Part shown: positions 27,830 through 36,928 of the stretch, piece after piece
Layout: every line of letters starts with the position of its first letter
How positions within the stretch are numbered: the stretch's first letter is position 1
From: Sabulicella rubraurantiaca
Lineage (GTDB): Bacteria > Pseudomonadota > Alphaproteobacteria > Acetobacterales > Acetobacteraceae
Reading direction: 5' to 3'
DNA: 64,000 nt
NCBI RefSeq assembly: GCF_017355885.1
Contig: NZ_JAFEUU010000001.1
Coordinates: 744,001 to 808,000, forward strand
The notes under the pieces: generated by a model
Told to the model about the DNA's origin: nothing
Database searches by the model: none
Seen by the model: the letters and a program-made list of their open reading frames with translations, nothing else
Position numbers and translations under genes: made by a program

Positions 27830-29626
27830 TTAATTGCCCCTCTGCGGCCTCGCCCGCAACATCGCCGTGACCGCCTCCGGTCCCTGGAACTCGGGGAACT
27901 GCCCGCCCGCGATGGCGTCCAGGCTCGGCGAGGGCAGTCCCAGCCGGTTCGCGTAGATCCACGAAAAGGTGAGGACGCGCTGCACGTAGTGGCGCGTTTC
28001 GTTGATCGGGATGCTCTCGATGAACAGCAGCGGGTCGGAACGATGGCGTTGCGCCGGCATCCAGCGCTGGAGATTGCCCGGCCCGGCATTGTAGGCGGCG
28101 AGGATGCGGATCAGGTCGCCTCCGGTCGCCTCGTGCCGGGCAAGGTAGTGGATGTAGCGCTGGCCGATTTCCAGCGAGAAGCCGGGCTCGTGCAGCCGGT
28201 TCATCCGCTCCCCGCGCAGGGACGGGTCGTTCGCGACATAGGAGGCGGTGGCCGGCATGATCTGCAGCAGGCCCCGCGCCCCGGCCGGGCTGACGGCGCT
28301 CGGGTCGAAGCGGCTTTCCTGCAGGGCGATGGCGTAGATCAGCGACGGGTCCATGCGGAACCCGTTCGCCGGCAGCAAGGTCGGCAGCGGGAAGCGCGAG
28401 GTGTCGCGTCCGCGTGAATCCTCGCCCTGTGCCGCGTTGGCGACGGCGGTGGTGACGCTCGCCAGGCCGGCCTGCTGCGCGACGGAAAGGATCCCCTGCA
28501 CCACCGGCCGGTTGTTGCGCGCCCGCCGATGCAGGAGGCGCAGCTCCGCCTCCGCGCGCTCGGTCTGGCCAACCTGCAACAGGGCGAGGGCGCGCCACCC
28601 ACCTGCGGTCTCGGCAATGGCGGCGGCGTGGGTTTCGCCGGCAACGTCCCGCTCCCAGACCAGCCCGGGCGGCAGGCCCAGCGTGCGGCGCGCTATCATG
28701 CCGTAGAAGGTGCGTGGCTCCTGCGCGGCCTGGAGCATCCAGGGCACATACTGCGTCGGCCTCCGCGCCCGCACCGCGGAGCGTGCCGTCCAGTAGGCAG
28801 CAGAGGCCCGCAGCGCCGGCGCCGCCGAGTCGGCCCGCGCGGCCCGCTCGAAGGAGGAATAGGCGAGGTCCCAGCGCTCCAGTGCCCAGGCGCTCAGTCC
28901 GACCTGGAAGGCCGCGAGCGCGTGGCCGGGGACGCTTCGCAGCGCATCCTGCGCGAGGCGCAGCGCCTGCTCATCCTTGCCTTGCTGGAACAGGGTCTGC
29001 GCCGCCTCGGCCTTGAGCTCCGCCGCATAGGCGGGGGTGAGGCCACGGGTCCTCCCGAGATGCGAGAGGATCGCATCCACGTTGCCCTCGGCGGCGCGCG
29101 CCGCGACGGTGCGGTCCAGCGCCGGGTTCCGGACAAAGCTTTCGGGTCCGGAGGTGCGCTCCTCCGGCATCTCTGCGAGACTTGGCAGTTCCGGCTGCTG
29201 CGGGGGTGGTGGCGCCGAGGCGCCACGCGGCAGGCTGGCGACCAGCGTGTCATGGATGGCCGGCGCGTCGGGATGATCGGAGAAATCCGACAGCCAGGCC
29301 TGTAGCTCCGGAGCTCCTCCCTGCCCGCGCAGGAGTCGGTCGGCGAGGAGATGGCCCATCAGGCGCCGGTCCTCAAGCCGCTCTGCCTCACGGGAAGCGG
29401 CGGCGAAGTCGCCGCGGCCTTGCGCCTCGAAGGCCCGGCGCATCCGTGCAGCGTCGAGGGCGGTCATGGGCTGGGGAAGCCCGGTGGTGGTCCGCGTCCG
29501 GCCCTGGGAAGGGGCGGTCTGGTCTTGGGCCCGCTGCGCGGTGGCCGGGGAAAGCCCGGCGCCGAAAAACGCCACCAGGCTCAAAACGGCCAGGCGACGG
29601 CGGGCCATGGGGCAGAGCGCGCTCAT
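27830..29626 (-). CDS. Soluble lytic murein transglycosylase
   Basis: 598 residues. A signal peptide (MARRRLAVLSLVAFFGAGLSPATAQ) precedes a long superhelical alpha domain of Slt70 type (residues about 60-410), then a C-terminal SLT domain. The catalytic Glu is about residue 437 in IALQESRFDPSAVSP, followed by GARGLLQIMPATA and AAYNAGPGNLQRW. It cleaves the MurNAc-GlcNAc bond of peptidoglycan in the periplasm with 1,6-anhydro product formation. A second ATG 18 nt downstream would give a tighter signal peptide. Confidence 0.93.
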   Translation of the reverse strand: MSALCPMARRRLAVLSLVAFFGAGLSPATAQRAQDQTAPSQGRTRTTTGLPQPMTALDAARMRRAFEAQGRGDFAAASREAERLEDRRLMGHLLADRLLRGQGGAPELQAWLSDFSDHPDAPAIHDTLVASLPRGASAPPPPQQPELPSLAEMPEERTSGPESFVRNPALDRTVAARAAEGNVDAILSHLGRTRGLTPAYAAELKAEAAQTLFQQGKDEQALRLAQDALRSVPGHALAAFQVGLSAWALERWDLAYSSFERAARADSAAPALRASAAYWTARSAVRARRPTQYVPWMLQAAQEPRTFYGMIARRTLGLPPGLVWERDVAGETHAAAIAETAGGWRALALLQVGQTERAEAELRLLHRRARNNRPVVQGILSVAQQAGLASVTTAVANAAQGEDSRGRDTSRFPLPTLLPANGFRMDPSLIYAIALQESRFDPSAVSPAGARGLLQIMPATASYVANDPSLRGERMNRLHEPGFSLEIGQRYIHYLARHEATGGDLIRILAAYNAGPGNLQRWMPAQRHRSDPLLFIESIPINETRHYVQRVLTFSWIYANRLGLPSPSLDAIAGGQFPEFQGPEAVTAMLRARPQRGN

Positions 29627-29738
29627 GGTCCTCTTGCCCTACACAGGGGTCCCGTCCCCATGCAAGAGTTAACCCGGGCTTAACGTCCAATATCGGGCAG
29701 AAAAATCCCACTTTCGCATGGCAACCCCAAAGGCAGGG

Positions 29739-30521
29739 TCAAATCGCCACATTATCGCCATCATTCAGCCTGCGCTGCAACGCCAGCAAGTCACGCCACG
29801 CATCACGCTTGGCGAGCGGATTTCTCAACAGATACGCAGGGTGCAAAGTGGGGAGAACAGGAATGACTTCGCCTTGACTTGACGTGAACTTCTGCCACTT
29901 GCCGCGCAGCCGTGTAATTCCTTCGCGCGTCTGAAGAAGCCCCTTGGCGGAAACGCCGCCCGCGAGCACCAGCAGGCGCGGCCGGGCCAGGGCGATGTGC
30001 CGATGCAGGAAGGGCATGAACAGCGCCACCTCCGCATCGCTCGGCGTGCGATTCCCTGGCGGCCGGTAGGGGAGGATGTTGGTGATGTAGAGGTTCGTTT
30101 GGCGCGACAGGCCGATCGTCGCCATCATGCGGTCCATCAGCCGTCCCGACACGCCCACGAAGGGTCGGCCGATGCGATCCTCGTCGGCGCCCGGAGCCTC
30201 GCCGATCACCATCACCGGCGCGCCGGGCACGCCATCGGCGAAGACGAGCTGGCTGGCGGTTTCGCGCAGCGGACTGCCCTCGAAGCGCGCCATGGCCTCA
30301 CGCAGCTCCTCCAGCGACGTGGCGCCGGCCGCAAGCTCGACCGCCATGCCGCCCGGCGGGCGCAGCACGGCGAGGGTCGGGCGTGGCGAGGCTTGGGTTT
30401 GCGTCGGTTCGGGCGGCGGGACGTCACGGCGCTGCGGCTCCGCCAGGATCGCCTCATCGGCGCCCATGGCGGCCTGCCAGGACAAGGCGGCCAGCAGGGC
30501 CTGTCGGGTCGCGTCCTCCAT
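29739..30521 (-). CDS. Uracil-DNA glycosylase family 4-like, cysteine-free
   Basis: 260 residues. The C-terminal 190 residues match family 4 uracil-DNA glycosylases: LVFADGVPGAPVMVIGEAPGADEDRIGRPFVG (active-site loop GEAPGADED), NILPYRPPGNRTP, EGITRLRGKW and the HPAYLLRN leucine loop. Classical members bind [4Fe-4S] through four cysteines; this protein has no cysteine at all (FEGSPLRETA where GC is usual; LPY and ALF at the other sites). The N-terminal 70 residues are Pro-rich and not conserved. It would remove uracil from DNA. Divergent from the ETF-QO gene. Confidence 0.85.
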   Translation of the reverse strand: MEDATRQALLAALSWQAAMGADEAILAEPQRRDVPPPEPTQTQASPRPTLAVLRPPGGMAVELAAGATSLEELREAMARFEGSPLRETASQLVFADGVPGAPVMVIGEAPGADEDRIGRPFVGVSGRLMDRMMATIGLSRQTNLYITNILPYRPPGNRTPSDAEVALFMPFLHRHIALARPRLLVLAGGVSAKGLLQTREGITRLRGKWQKFTSSQGEVIPVLPTLHPAYLLRNPLAKRDAWRDLLALQRRLNDGDNVAI

Positions 30522-30593
30522 CTTCCCCCTTCTACCGCGCCGCGCCGCTTCGCGTTAGGTTCCGCCGCAGCATTCATGGGGAAAAGCCGGGAC

Positions 30594-32240
30594 ATGAGCG
30601 AGAATCACGAGGAGGCGATGGCCGAAGAGCGCGAGGCCATGGAGTTCGACGTGCTCATCGTCGGTGCCGGGCCCGCCGGCCTCGCCGCGGCGATCCGGCT
30701 GAAGCAGCTTTCGCCTGATGCCAGCGTCTGCGTGGTGGAGAAGGGCGGCGAGGTCGGCGCGCATATCCTCTCGGGCGCCGTGCTGGAGCCGCGCGCGCTG
30801 GATGAGCTGATCCCCGATTGGCGTGACGATCCCCCTGCCCTCGCCACCCCAGCGGGCGAGGACCGCTTCATGCTGCTGACCGCGACGCGGGCCTTCAAGC
30901 TGCCCACGCCGCCGAGCATGAACAACCACGGCAACTACATCGTCTCGCTTGGCAACGTCGTGCGCTGGCTCGGCGCCAAGGCCGAGGCGCTGGGCGTCGA
31001 GATCTATCCTGGCTTCGCCGCCTCCGAGACGATCATCGAGGATGGGCAGGTCAAGGGCGTCGTCGCCGGCGTCATGGGCATCGAGAAGGACGGCACCAAG
31101 GGCGGCAACTACCAGCCCGGCATGGAGCTGCGCGCCACCTACACGCTCTTCGCCGAAGGGTGCCGCGGCTCGCTCACCAAGCGCCTTTTCGAGACCTACA
31201 AGCTGCGCGAGGGCGTGGCGCCGCAGACCTACGCGCTCGGCATCAAGGAACTTTGGGAGATCCCCAAGGAGAAGCACCAGCCCGGCCTCATCTGGCATTC
31301 GGTGGGCTGGCCCCTGCCCTCCGACACCTATGGCGGGTCCTGGCTCTACATGCTGGGCGAGAACCTCGTTTCCATCGGCTTCGTCATCGGGCTCGACTAC
31401 CCGAACCCGTGGCTCTCGCCCTTCGACGAGTTCCAGCGCTTCAAGCACCACCCCGCCGTGAAGGCGATGCTGGAGGGCGGCAAGCGCATCTCCTACGGCG
31501 CCCGCGCGCTGAACGAGGGCGGGTTCCAGGCCATCCCGAAGCTGGTCTTCCCCGGCGGCGCGCTGATCGGCGACGCGGCGGGCTTCCTGAACGTGCCCAA
31601 GATCAAGGGCACCCACACCGCGATGAAGAGCGGCATGGTGGCGGCCGAGGCGATCGCCGAGGCGCTGGAGTCGAAGCCGGCCGTGCTCGATGCTTATCCG
31701 GCCAAGCTGGAGGCGTCCTGGGTGTGGTCGGAGCTTCGCTCCGTCCGCAACATCCGCTCCGGCTTCGGCAAGTTCGGCTTCTGGGGCGGCATGGCCAACG
31801 CCGCCCTCGACACCTACCTGTTCCGCGGCCGCGCGCCCTGGACCATGACGCACCACCAGGACCACGAGACGCTGCGCCGCGCCGATGACGCGCCGCGCAT
31901 CGACTACCCCAAGCCCGATGGCGTGCTGTCCTTCGACCGCCTCTCCTCCGTGTTCCTGTCGAACACCAACCATGAGGAGAACCAGCCCGCCCACCTGGTC
32001 CTGAAGGACCCCAGCCGCTGGCTGCCCGAGAACTGGGAGAAGTACCGCTCGCCCGAAAGCCGCTACTGCCCGGCGGGGGTGTACGAGGCGGTGGGCGTCG
32101 AGGAGGGCGAGCCGCGCCTCGTGATCAACGCGCAGAACTGCGTTCATTGCAAAACCTGCGACATCAAAGACCCGACGCAGAACATCGACTGGCGCACACC
32201 GGAAGGCGCCGGTGGGCCGAATTATCCTGGAGGGATGTGA
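30594..32240 (+). CDS. Electron transfer flavoprotein-ubiquinone oxidoreductase
   Basis: 548 residues, the normal length. It carries electrons from reduced ETF to ubiquinone at the inner membrane. Features: FAD-binding DVLIVGAGPAGLAAAIRLKQ near the N-terminus, GAHILSGAVLEPRALDELIP, NVPKIKGTHTAMKSGM, and the C-terminal [4Fe-4S] site YCPAGVYE with CVHCKTCDIKDP. The open frame runs far upstream antisense to the glycosylase gene, but homology begins at the chosen ATG, preceded by GGGGAAAAG. It heads an operon with doxX, a small membrane protein, GST and an aldolase. Confidence 0.96.
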   Translation: MSENHEEAMAEEREAMEFDVLIVGAGPAGLAAAIRLKQLSPDASVCVVEKGGEVGAHILSGAVLEPRALDELIPDWRDDPPALATPAGEDRFMLLTATRAFKLPTPPSMNNHGNYIVSLGNVVRWLGAKAEALGVEIYPGFAASETIIEDGQVKGVVAGVMGIEKDGTKGGNYQPGMELRATYTLFAEGCRGSLTKRLFETYKLREGVAPQTYALGIKELWEIPKEKHQPGLIWHSVGWPLPSDTYGGSWLYMLGENLVSIGFVIGLDYPNPWLSPFDEFQRFKHHPAVKAMLEGGKRISYGARALNEGGFQAIPKLVFPGGALIGDAAGFLNVPKIKGTHTAMKSGMVAAEAIAEALESKPAVLDAYPAKLEASWVWSELRSVRNIRSGFGKFGFWGGMANAALDTYLFRGRAPWTMTHHQDHETLRRADDAPRIDYPKPDGVLSFDRLSSVFLSNTNHEENQPAHLVLKDPSRWLPENWEKYRSPESRYCPAGVYEAVGVEEGEPRLVINAQNCVHCKTCDIKDPTQNIDWRTPEGAGGPNYPGGM

Positions 32241-32245
32241 CCTGA

Positions 32246-32635
32246 ATGCGTGACTTCGCGACCCGCGCGCAGCCCTGGCTGCTTTCTGCCCTGCGGATCA
32301 TGGCCGCGCTGCTGCTGATGCAGCACGGTATGCAGAAGATCCTGGGCTGGCCGCCCTCGCCGCGGCCCGCGCCTGAACTTCTGAGCCAGTACTGGTTTGC
32401 CGGCATCCTGGAGTTCGGTGGCGGCGCGCTGCTCGCCCTCGGCCTGTTCACGCGGCCGGTGGCGTTCGTGCTCGCGGGGCTGATGGCCTTCGCCTACTTC
32501 CTTGGCCATGCGCCGCGCGGCTTCCTTCCGATCCTGAATGGCGGGAACCTCGCGATCCTCTACTGCTTCGTCTTCCTGTATCTCTCGGCCGCGGGCGGCG
32601 GGCCGCTTTCGCTCGACGCGGCGCGGCGTCGCTGA
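32246..32635 (+). CDS. DoxX family membrane protein
   Basis: 129 residues with four predicted transmembrane segments and the family stretch LRIMAALLLMQHGMQKILG, then FAGILEFGGGALLALGLFTRP. DoxX proteins are small quinone-linked or redox-associated membrane proteins of ill-defined role. It starts 6 nt after the ETF-QO stop with a GGAGGG site, and its stop overlaps the next start (TGATG). Confidence 0.9.
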   Translation: MRDFATRAQPWLLSALRIMAALLLMQHGMQKILGWPPSPRPAPELLSQYWFAGILEFGGGALLALGLFTRPVAFVLAGLMAFAYFLGHAPRGFLPILNGGNLAILYCFVFLYLSAAGGGPLSLDAARRR

Positions 32636-32835
32636 TGCCACTCCTTGCCCTGCTTCGCCAGGGCATGGTGCTGTCTCTGGGTTGGGTGGTGGCGGCGGCG
32701 CTGGTGCTCCGCCACCACGGCTTCCCCTGGGCGCTGCTGCTCCTGGTGATCTGGGCCGCGCTGCTCATCCGCTTCCAGCGCGCCACCGTGGCCCATGCGC
32801 GCAGCATCGCGGCGCTCGACAAGGAAAACACATGA
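32635..32835 (+). CDS. Small hydrophobic membrane protein
   Basis: 66 residues with one or two membrane helices (LSLGWVVAAALVLRHHG and PWALLLLVIWAALLIRF) and a charged C-terminal end. No family recognised. Overlap with doxX upstream (1 nt) and with the GST gene downstream (ATGA) strongly supports real, coupled translation. Confidence 0.7.
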   Translation: MPLLALLRQGMVLSLGWVVAAALVLRHHGFPWALLLLVIWAALLIRFQRATVAHARSIAALDKENT

Positions 32836-33440
32836 TCCGCATCCATGGTACCGCGCGCTCTCGCGCCTTCCGCTGCATCTGGGCCGCAGAGGAGGCGAAG
32901 CTTCCCTATGAACTGGTGGACACCGGCTTCGGCGCCGCGCTGCGCTCGGCCGACCATCTGCGCGTGAATCCGAACGGAAAGATTCCGGCGCTGGAGGATG
33001 GTGACCTCGTCCTTTTCGAGAGCCTCGCCATCAACCTGCACCTCGCCCGCCGCTCCGGCCAACCGCTGATGCCGGAAGGCGACGACGAAAGCCGCGTGCT
33101 GCAATGGACGCTCTGGGCCGCGACGGAAGTCGAGCCGGCGGCGATGCAGTGGGCCTACCACACCTATCTCCGCCCCGAAGGCGAGCGTGATGCCGGCCAG
33201 GCGGCCCAGGGCGCGTCCGGGCTGGGCGCGAGGCTGGACGTCCTGGAATCGCATCTGGAAGGTCGGCCGCACCTGCTCGGCGAGGCCTTCACCATCGCGG
33301 ACTGCAATCTCGCCGGCGTGCTTTACGGCGCTTGGTCCAACCGCTTCGACTTCGGTGGCCACACGCGCAGCCGCGCTTGGCTGGAGCGATGCTTCAACCG
33401 CCCGGCTGCCCAGGCGGCGAGAAAGCTGCGCGAAGGGTGA
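32832..33440 (+). CDS. Glutathione S-transferase family protein
   Basis: 202 residues: thioredoxin-like N-domain (RSRAFRCIWAAEEAKLPYELV, NPNGKIPALEDGDLVLFESLAI, with the cis-Pro and Glu-Ser glutathione-binding pair) and an all-helical C-domain ending in GEAFTIADCNLAGVLY. It conjugates or reduces compounds with glutathione in the cytoplasm. It overlaps both neighbours by 4 nt (ATGA, GTGA). Confidence 0.92.
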   Translation: MIRIHGTARSRAFRCIWAAEEAKLPYELVDTGFGAALRSADHLRVNPNGKIPALEDGDLVLFESLAINLHLARRSGQPLMPEGDDESRVLQWTLWAATEVEPAAMQWAYHTYLRPEGERDAGQAAQGASGLGARLDVLESHLEGRPHLLGEAFTIADCNLAGVLYGAWSNRFDFGGHTRSRAWLERCFNRPAAQAARKLREG

Positions 33441-34060
33441 GCGGCTCCCTGGTCGCGGCGGCCCGGCGTCTGGACGCGCTGGGCTTCATGCCCTCGAAGT
33501 CGGGAAATCTCTCGGTCCGCACGCCGCGCGGCTTCCGCATCACCCCGGCCGGCCTTCCCTATGCGGAGCTGAGCGAAGACGATCTCGTCGAATGCGATGC
33601 CGATGGGGTGCCGTTCAACGGTCGGCGGCGGCCTTCCTCCGAATGGCGCCTCCACGCGACGCTCTACGCGGCACGGCCGGAGGTGGAGGCGGTGGTCCAC
33701 ACCCATTCGCCCTGCGCCACGGCCCTGTCCTGCGCGCGGCAGTCCATCCCACCCTTCCACTACATGATCCTGTCGGCCGGCGGGACCGACATCCCATGCG
33801 CGCGCCATGCCACCTTCGGCACGGAGGACTTGGCGGTCGAAGCGGCCGTGGCCCTGGTCGGACGCCGAGCATGCCTGCTGGCGAATCACGGCGTGGTCGC
33901 TGTCGGGGCGAGCCTTTCCGCCGCCGAGACCCTGGCCAGGGAAGTGGAAAACCTCGCCTCGCAATATCTCTCGCTTCTCGCCGCGGGGCTCCAGCCCGTG
34001 CTATTGGATGAGACGGAACTGCACGAGGCGAGTGCGCAATTCGCCAGCTACGGGCGCTGA
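33437..34060 (+). CDS. Class II aldolase/adducin family protein (fuculose-aldolase type)
   Basis: 207 residues from a GTG overlapping the GST stop. Metal histidines are in VVHTHSPCATALS and NHGVVAVG; the substrate loop GNLSVRTPRGFRITPAGLPY is the L-fuculose-phosphate-aldolase-type glycine-rich start, and Glu in SSEWRLHATLY is the likely catalytic acid. It would cleave a sugar phosphate by retro-aldol reaction, or act as a related decarboxylase. Last gene of the ETF-QO operon and only distantly similar to the aldolase at 2975-3769. Confidence 0.9.
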   Translation: MSGSLVAAARRLDALGFMPSKSGNLSVRTPRGFRITPAGLPYAELSEDDLVECDADGVPFNGRRRPSSEWRLHATLYAARPEVEAVVHTHSPCATALSCARQSIPPFHYMILSAGGTDIPCARHATFGTEDLAVEAAVALVGRRACLLANHGVVAVGASLSAAETLAREVENLASQYLSLLAAGLQPVLLDETELHEASAQFASYGR

Positions 34061-34180
34061 AGTTGCGCAACCGCGCCCCAGGCCGACCTGTTGCATTCTT
34101 GCACGAAAGCGACGGTTCTTGTGGCCGCCGCGCAACGGGGGTTCTGTGCGATGCAGGAGGTTCCTGCTAGACCGGGGCGC

Positions 34181-35881
34181 ATGGCCGGAAGCCCCTTTTG
34201 CCGCGCGGCTTTGCTGGCCGTCACCTTGTTCGCGACATCTGCCGCTGGAGTGGATGTGCCGGGCAGCGATGCCTCGCTTCGCCCGCCCGCCCCGGGCAAT
34301 CCCAGCAATGTCTTCGGCGCCTTCCTGGCCGGGCGCTTCGCCGCCGACGAGCTGGACACGCGAACCGCCGCCGACAGCCTCCTCTCTGCCCTGCGCGCCG
34401 AGCCGGACCAGCCGGAGCTGCTGCAGCGCGCCTTCCTGGCAGCGTTGCTGGACGGCCGGCCCGAGGCGCTGCGCCTCGCGCGCCGCCTGCCGGACAACCT
34501 CGCATCGCAGCTCGTCCTCATGGGCAGCGACGTGATGGGAGGGCGCTTCGACCGCGCCGAGTCCCGCGCGCGTGCCCTGCCGCGTCAGGGCGCGATTCAG
34601 GCGCTGCAGCCGGTCATCATTGCCTGGACCCTGGCCGGACGCGGCCAGTGGGGCGAGGCCTTGGCCCTCCTTCGCCCACAGGCGGAAAGCGGACGGTTCC
34701 GCGCGCTCAACGCGCTGCACGCCGCGCTGATCGCCGATCTGGGCAATCGTCCACGCGACGCGGAGCGCTACGTGCGCCTCGCCCTCGCCGACCAGCCGGA
34801 GCCGACGCTGCGCCTGTCGCTGCTCGCCGCTTCCATCCTCCACCGCACCGGCAAGCAGGCCGAGGCGGCTCGGCTGCTGGACCGGCTAGCCGAAGGTCAT
34901 GACGAGCTGGCGCTGGCGGCGCTGGAACCCGCGCGCTCGCACGTTCTGGCTGCGCGAGGCATCACTTCGCCCGCGGAAGGGATCGCCGAGGCGTATGTTG
35001 CGCTGGGGGCGGCGCTGCGCGGCCAGGGGCTGGAGGAGATGTCGACCCTCCTCGCCCGACTGGCGCTGCGCATCCGGCCTGGCTTCGCCCCCGCCCTGCT
35101 CCTGCTCGGTGATCAGTTCGCGGAGGCGGAGCAGTTCGAGGCCGGACTGGAAATCCTCGCGGCGATCCCCGCCAACGACCCCCTCGCCCCTGCCGTCGCG
35201 CTGCGCCGCGCCGGGCTGCTGGACCGTCTGGACCGTCTGGCCGAGGCGGAGCAGATCATCCGCGAGGTGATGGAGATTCTCCCGGACCCGCCGCAGCCCC
35301 GTATTCGCCTGGGCGACATCCTTCGCCGTCGCTCCCGCTTCGCCGAGGCGGCGGTGGCCTATGACGGTGCGATCGAACGCCTAGGAGTGCCTCGCGGCTA
35401 TGACTGGCCGCTCTTCTATGCCCGCGGCATCGCGCGCGAGCGCTCGGGCAACTGGCCCGGCGCAGAGGCAGATTTCCTCTACGCGCTCGAACTCACGCCC
35501 GAGCAGCCCTACGTGCTGAATTACCTCGGCTATTCCTGGGCCGACCAGGGCGTAAACCTGGACCGTGCGCGCGCCATGCTGGAGCGCGCGGTGGAGCTTC
35601 GCCCCCAGGACGGCAACATCGCCGACAGCCTGGGCTGGGTGCTGTTCCGCCTTGGAGACCACTCGGGGGCGATCCAGTGGCTGGAGAAGGCGGTCGAGCT
35701 GGAACCGCGCAGCGGCACAATCAACGACCATCTTGGTGATGCCTATTGGGGCGTGGGTCGCGAGGCCGAGGCACGCTTCCAGTGGCGCCGCGCCCTCACC
35801 ATGGATAACGAGCCGGACGAGGCCGAGAAGATCGAGCTGAAGCTGCGCGACGGCCTGCCCCGGCCTGCCCGCCAGGACTGA
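34181..35881 (+). CDS. Exported TPR repeat protein
   Basis: 566 residues. A signal peptide (FCRAALLAVTLFATSAAGVDV) is followed by helical repeats throughout, with well-formed tetratricopeptide units in the C-terminal 200 residues (EADFLYALELTPEQPYVLNYLGYSWADQG, RAVELRPQDGNIADSLGWVLFRLGD, KAVELEPRSGTINDHLGDAYWGVG). TPR proteins of this type scaffold envelope complexes. The ATG at 34181 is chosen because it opens the signal peptide; ATG 34151 is an alternative. Only 3 nt separate it from ispE. Confidence 0.88.
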   Translation: MAGSPFCRAALLAVTLFATSAAGVDVPGSDASLRPPAPGNPSNVFGAFLAGRFAADELDTRTAADSLLSALRAEPDQPELLQRAFLAALLDGRPEALRLARRLPDNLASQLVLMGSDVMGGRFDRAESRARALPRQGAIQALQPVIIAWTLAGRGQWGEALALLRPQAESGRFRALNALHAALIADLGNRPRDAERYVRLALADQPEPTLRLSLLAASILHRTGKQAEAARLLDRLAEGHDELALAALEPARSHVLAARGITSPAEGIAEAYVALGAALRGQGLEEMSTLLARLALRIRPGFAPALLLLGDQFAEAEQFEAGLEILAAIPANDPLAPAVALRRAGLLDRLDRLAEAEQIIREVMEILPDPPQPRIRLGDILRRRSRFAEAAVAYDGAIERLGVPRGYDWPLFYARGIARERSGNWPGAEADFLYALELTPEQPYVLNYLGYSWADQGVNLDRARAMLERAVELRPQDGNIADSLGWVLFRLGDHSGAIQWLEKAVELEPRSGTINDHLGDAYWGVGREAEARFQWRRALTMDNEPDEAEKIELKLRDGLPRPARQD

Positions 35882-35884
35882 GCC

Positions 35885-36733
35885 GTGTCGCTGCGCGAGG
35901 CCGCACCGGCCAAGGTCAATCTGTTCCTGCACGTCACTGGGCAGCGCGCGGACGGCTATCACCTGCTCGACAGCCTTGCCGTGTTCGGCCCTGCCGCCGA
36001 TGAGCTGCGCGGCGAAAGTGCTACGGGCCTTTCCCTTCGCGTCAAGGGGCCGTTCGCCGCCGCCTTGGCTGGGGAGGCGGACAACCTCGTGCTTCGCGCG
36101 GCACACGCCCTGGCGGAGCGTGGCGGCGTATCGCCTCGCGCCGCCCTCACGCTGGTGAAGCGTCTTCCCGTCGCTTCGGGGATCGGCGGCGGCTCAGCCG
36201 ATGCAGCCGCTGCGCTTCGCCTCCTGAACCGCGCCTGGGGTCTGTCACTCGACGAAGCGGAACTGCGCGAGATCGCCCTGCCACTGGGCGCCGACATCCC
36301 AGTCTGCCTCGCCTCGCGCCCAGCGCGCATGGGGGGCGTCGGCGAGGTGATCACCGAGGCGCCCCGCCTGCCGCCCTGCGGTTTGCTGCTGGTGAACCCT
36401 GGCGTTACGCTGCCGACGCCGGTGGTGTTCCGTGCCCGCACAGGCGGGTTCAGCCACCCGGCCTCACTGCCTGCCGCTTGGCCCAACGCCGCCGCCATGG
36501 CCGCGGAACTGGCGCATCTCAGTAACGACCTGGAGGCGCCAGCCGTCGCGCTGCGTCCGCCCATTGGAGAGGTGCTGTCGGCACTGCGCACCCTGCCCGG
36601 CTGCCTGCTGGCACGCATGAGCGGATCAGGCGCGACCTGCTTTGGCCTGTTCGCGACGGCGGACAAAGCCCGCGCCGCCTGCGCTTCCCTTCCTGCCACG
36701 TGGTGGCGAGAAGGCGGCGCCCTGACCGGCTGA
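35885..36733 (+). CDS. ispE: 4-diphosphocytidyl-2-C-methyl-D-erythritol kinase
   Basis: 282 residues of the GHMP kinase family. Motif 1 APAKVNLFLHVTGQRADGYHLLDSL, the ATP loop LPVASGIGGGSADAAAALRLL and motif 3 ARMSGSGATCFGLF identify IspE. It phosphorylates CDP-methylerythritol in the MEP isoprenoid pathway. The start is GTG, 3 nt after the TPR gene stop. The tRNA-Gln gene and the accessory island follow directly. Confidence 0.95.
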   Translation: MSLREAAPAKVNLFLHVTGQRADGYHLLDSLAVFGPAADELRGESATGLSLRVKGPFAAALAGEADNLVLRAAHALAERGGVSPRAALTLVKRLPVASGIGGGSADAAAALRLLNRAWGLSLDEAELREIALPLGADIPVCLASRPARMGGVGEVITEAPRLPPCGLLLVNPGVTLPTPVVFRARTGGFSHPASLPAAWPNAAAMAAELAHLSNDLEAPAVALRPPIGEVLSALRTLPGCLLARMSGSGATCFGLFATADKARAACASLPATWWREGGALTG

Positions 36734-36739
36734 CCCCCG

Positions 36740-36768
36740 GTTCCAGTGGCTGAACTTCTGCCTTATAG
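36740..36768 (+). promoter_or_regulatory. Possible tRNA-Gln promoter
   Basis: A TTATAG hexamer (36763-36768) sits 12 nt before the tRNA gene, with a GC-rich discriminator (GGAGGCGCCGGC) after it as in stringently controlled RNA promoters. The -35 candidate GTTCCA, 17 nt upstream, is a poor match. Confidence 0.25.
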
Positions 36769-36780
36769 GGAGGCGCCGGC

Positions 36781-36855
36781 TGGGGCGTAGCCAAGCGGTA
36801 AGGCAGCGGTTTTTGGTACCGCCATTCCCAGGTTCGAATCCTGGCGCCCCAACCA
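36781..36855 (+). tRNA. tRNA-Gln (anticodon TTG)
   Basis: A full cloverleaf can be drawn. The acceptor arm TGGGGCG pairs with CGCCCCA (36845-36851). The anticodon stem GCGGT/ACCGC encloses the loop TTTTGGT with anticodon TTG at 36813-36815. The T-arm CCAGG-TTCGAAT-CCTGG is complete, and CCA is encoded. Sequence and length (75 nt) are those of bacterial tRNA-Gln. It forms the left edge of the accessory island: an integrase gene begins 73 nt downstream in the same direction, the usual layout for tRNA-targeted integration. Confidence 0.97.
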
Positions 36856-36928
36856 AGACCGGACGGATTCCCAAGGAAATCAGGAGCTTCACGGCGGGCG
36901 TGGCCCGAACCGGAGGCTGCCAGATCCC

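Noticed and set aside
29997-30593. Upstream extension of the ETF-QO frame
   Set aside because: It would run antisense through the glycosylase gene; family homology begins at the ATG at 30594.
30555-32147. 530-codon minus-strand open frame opposite ETF-QO
   Set aside because: Shadow of a strongly conserved gene.
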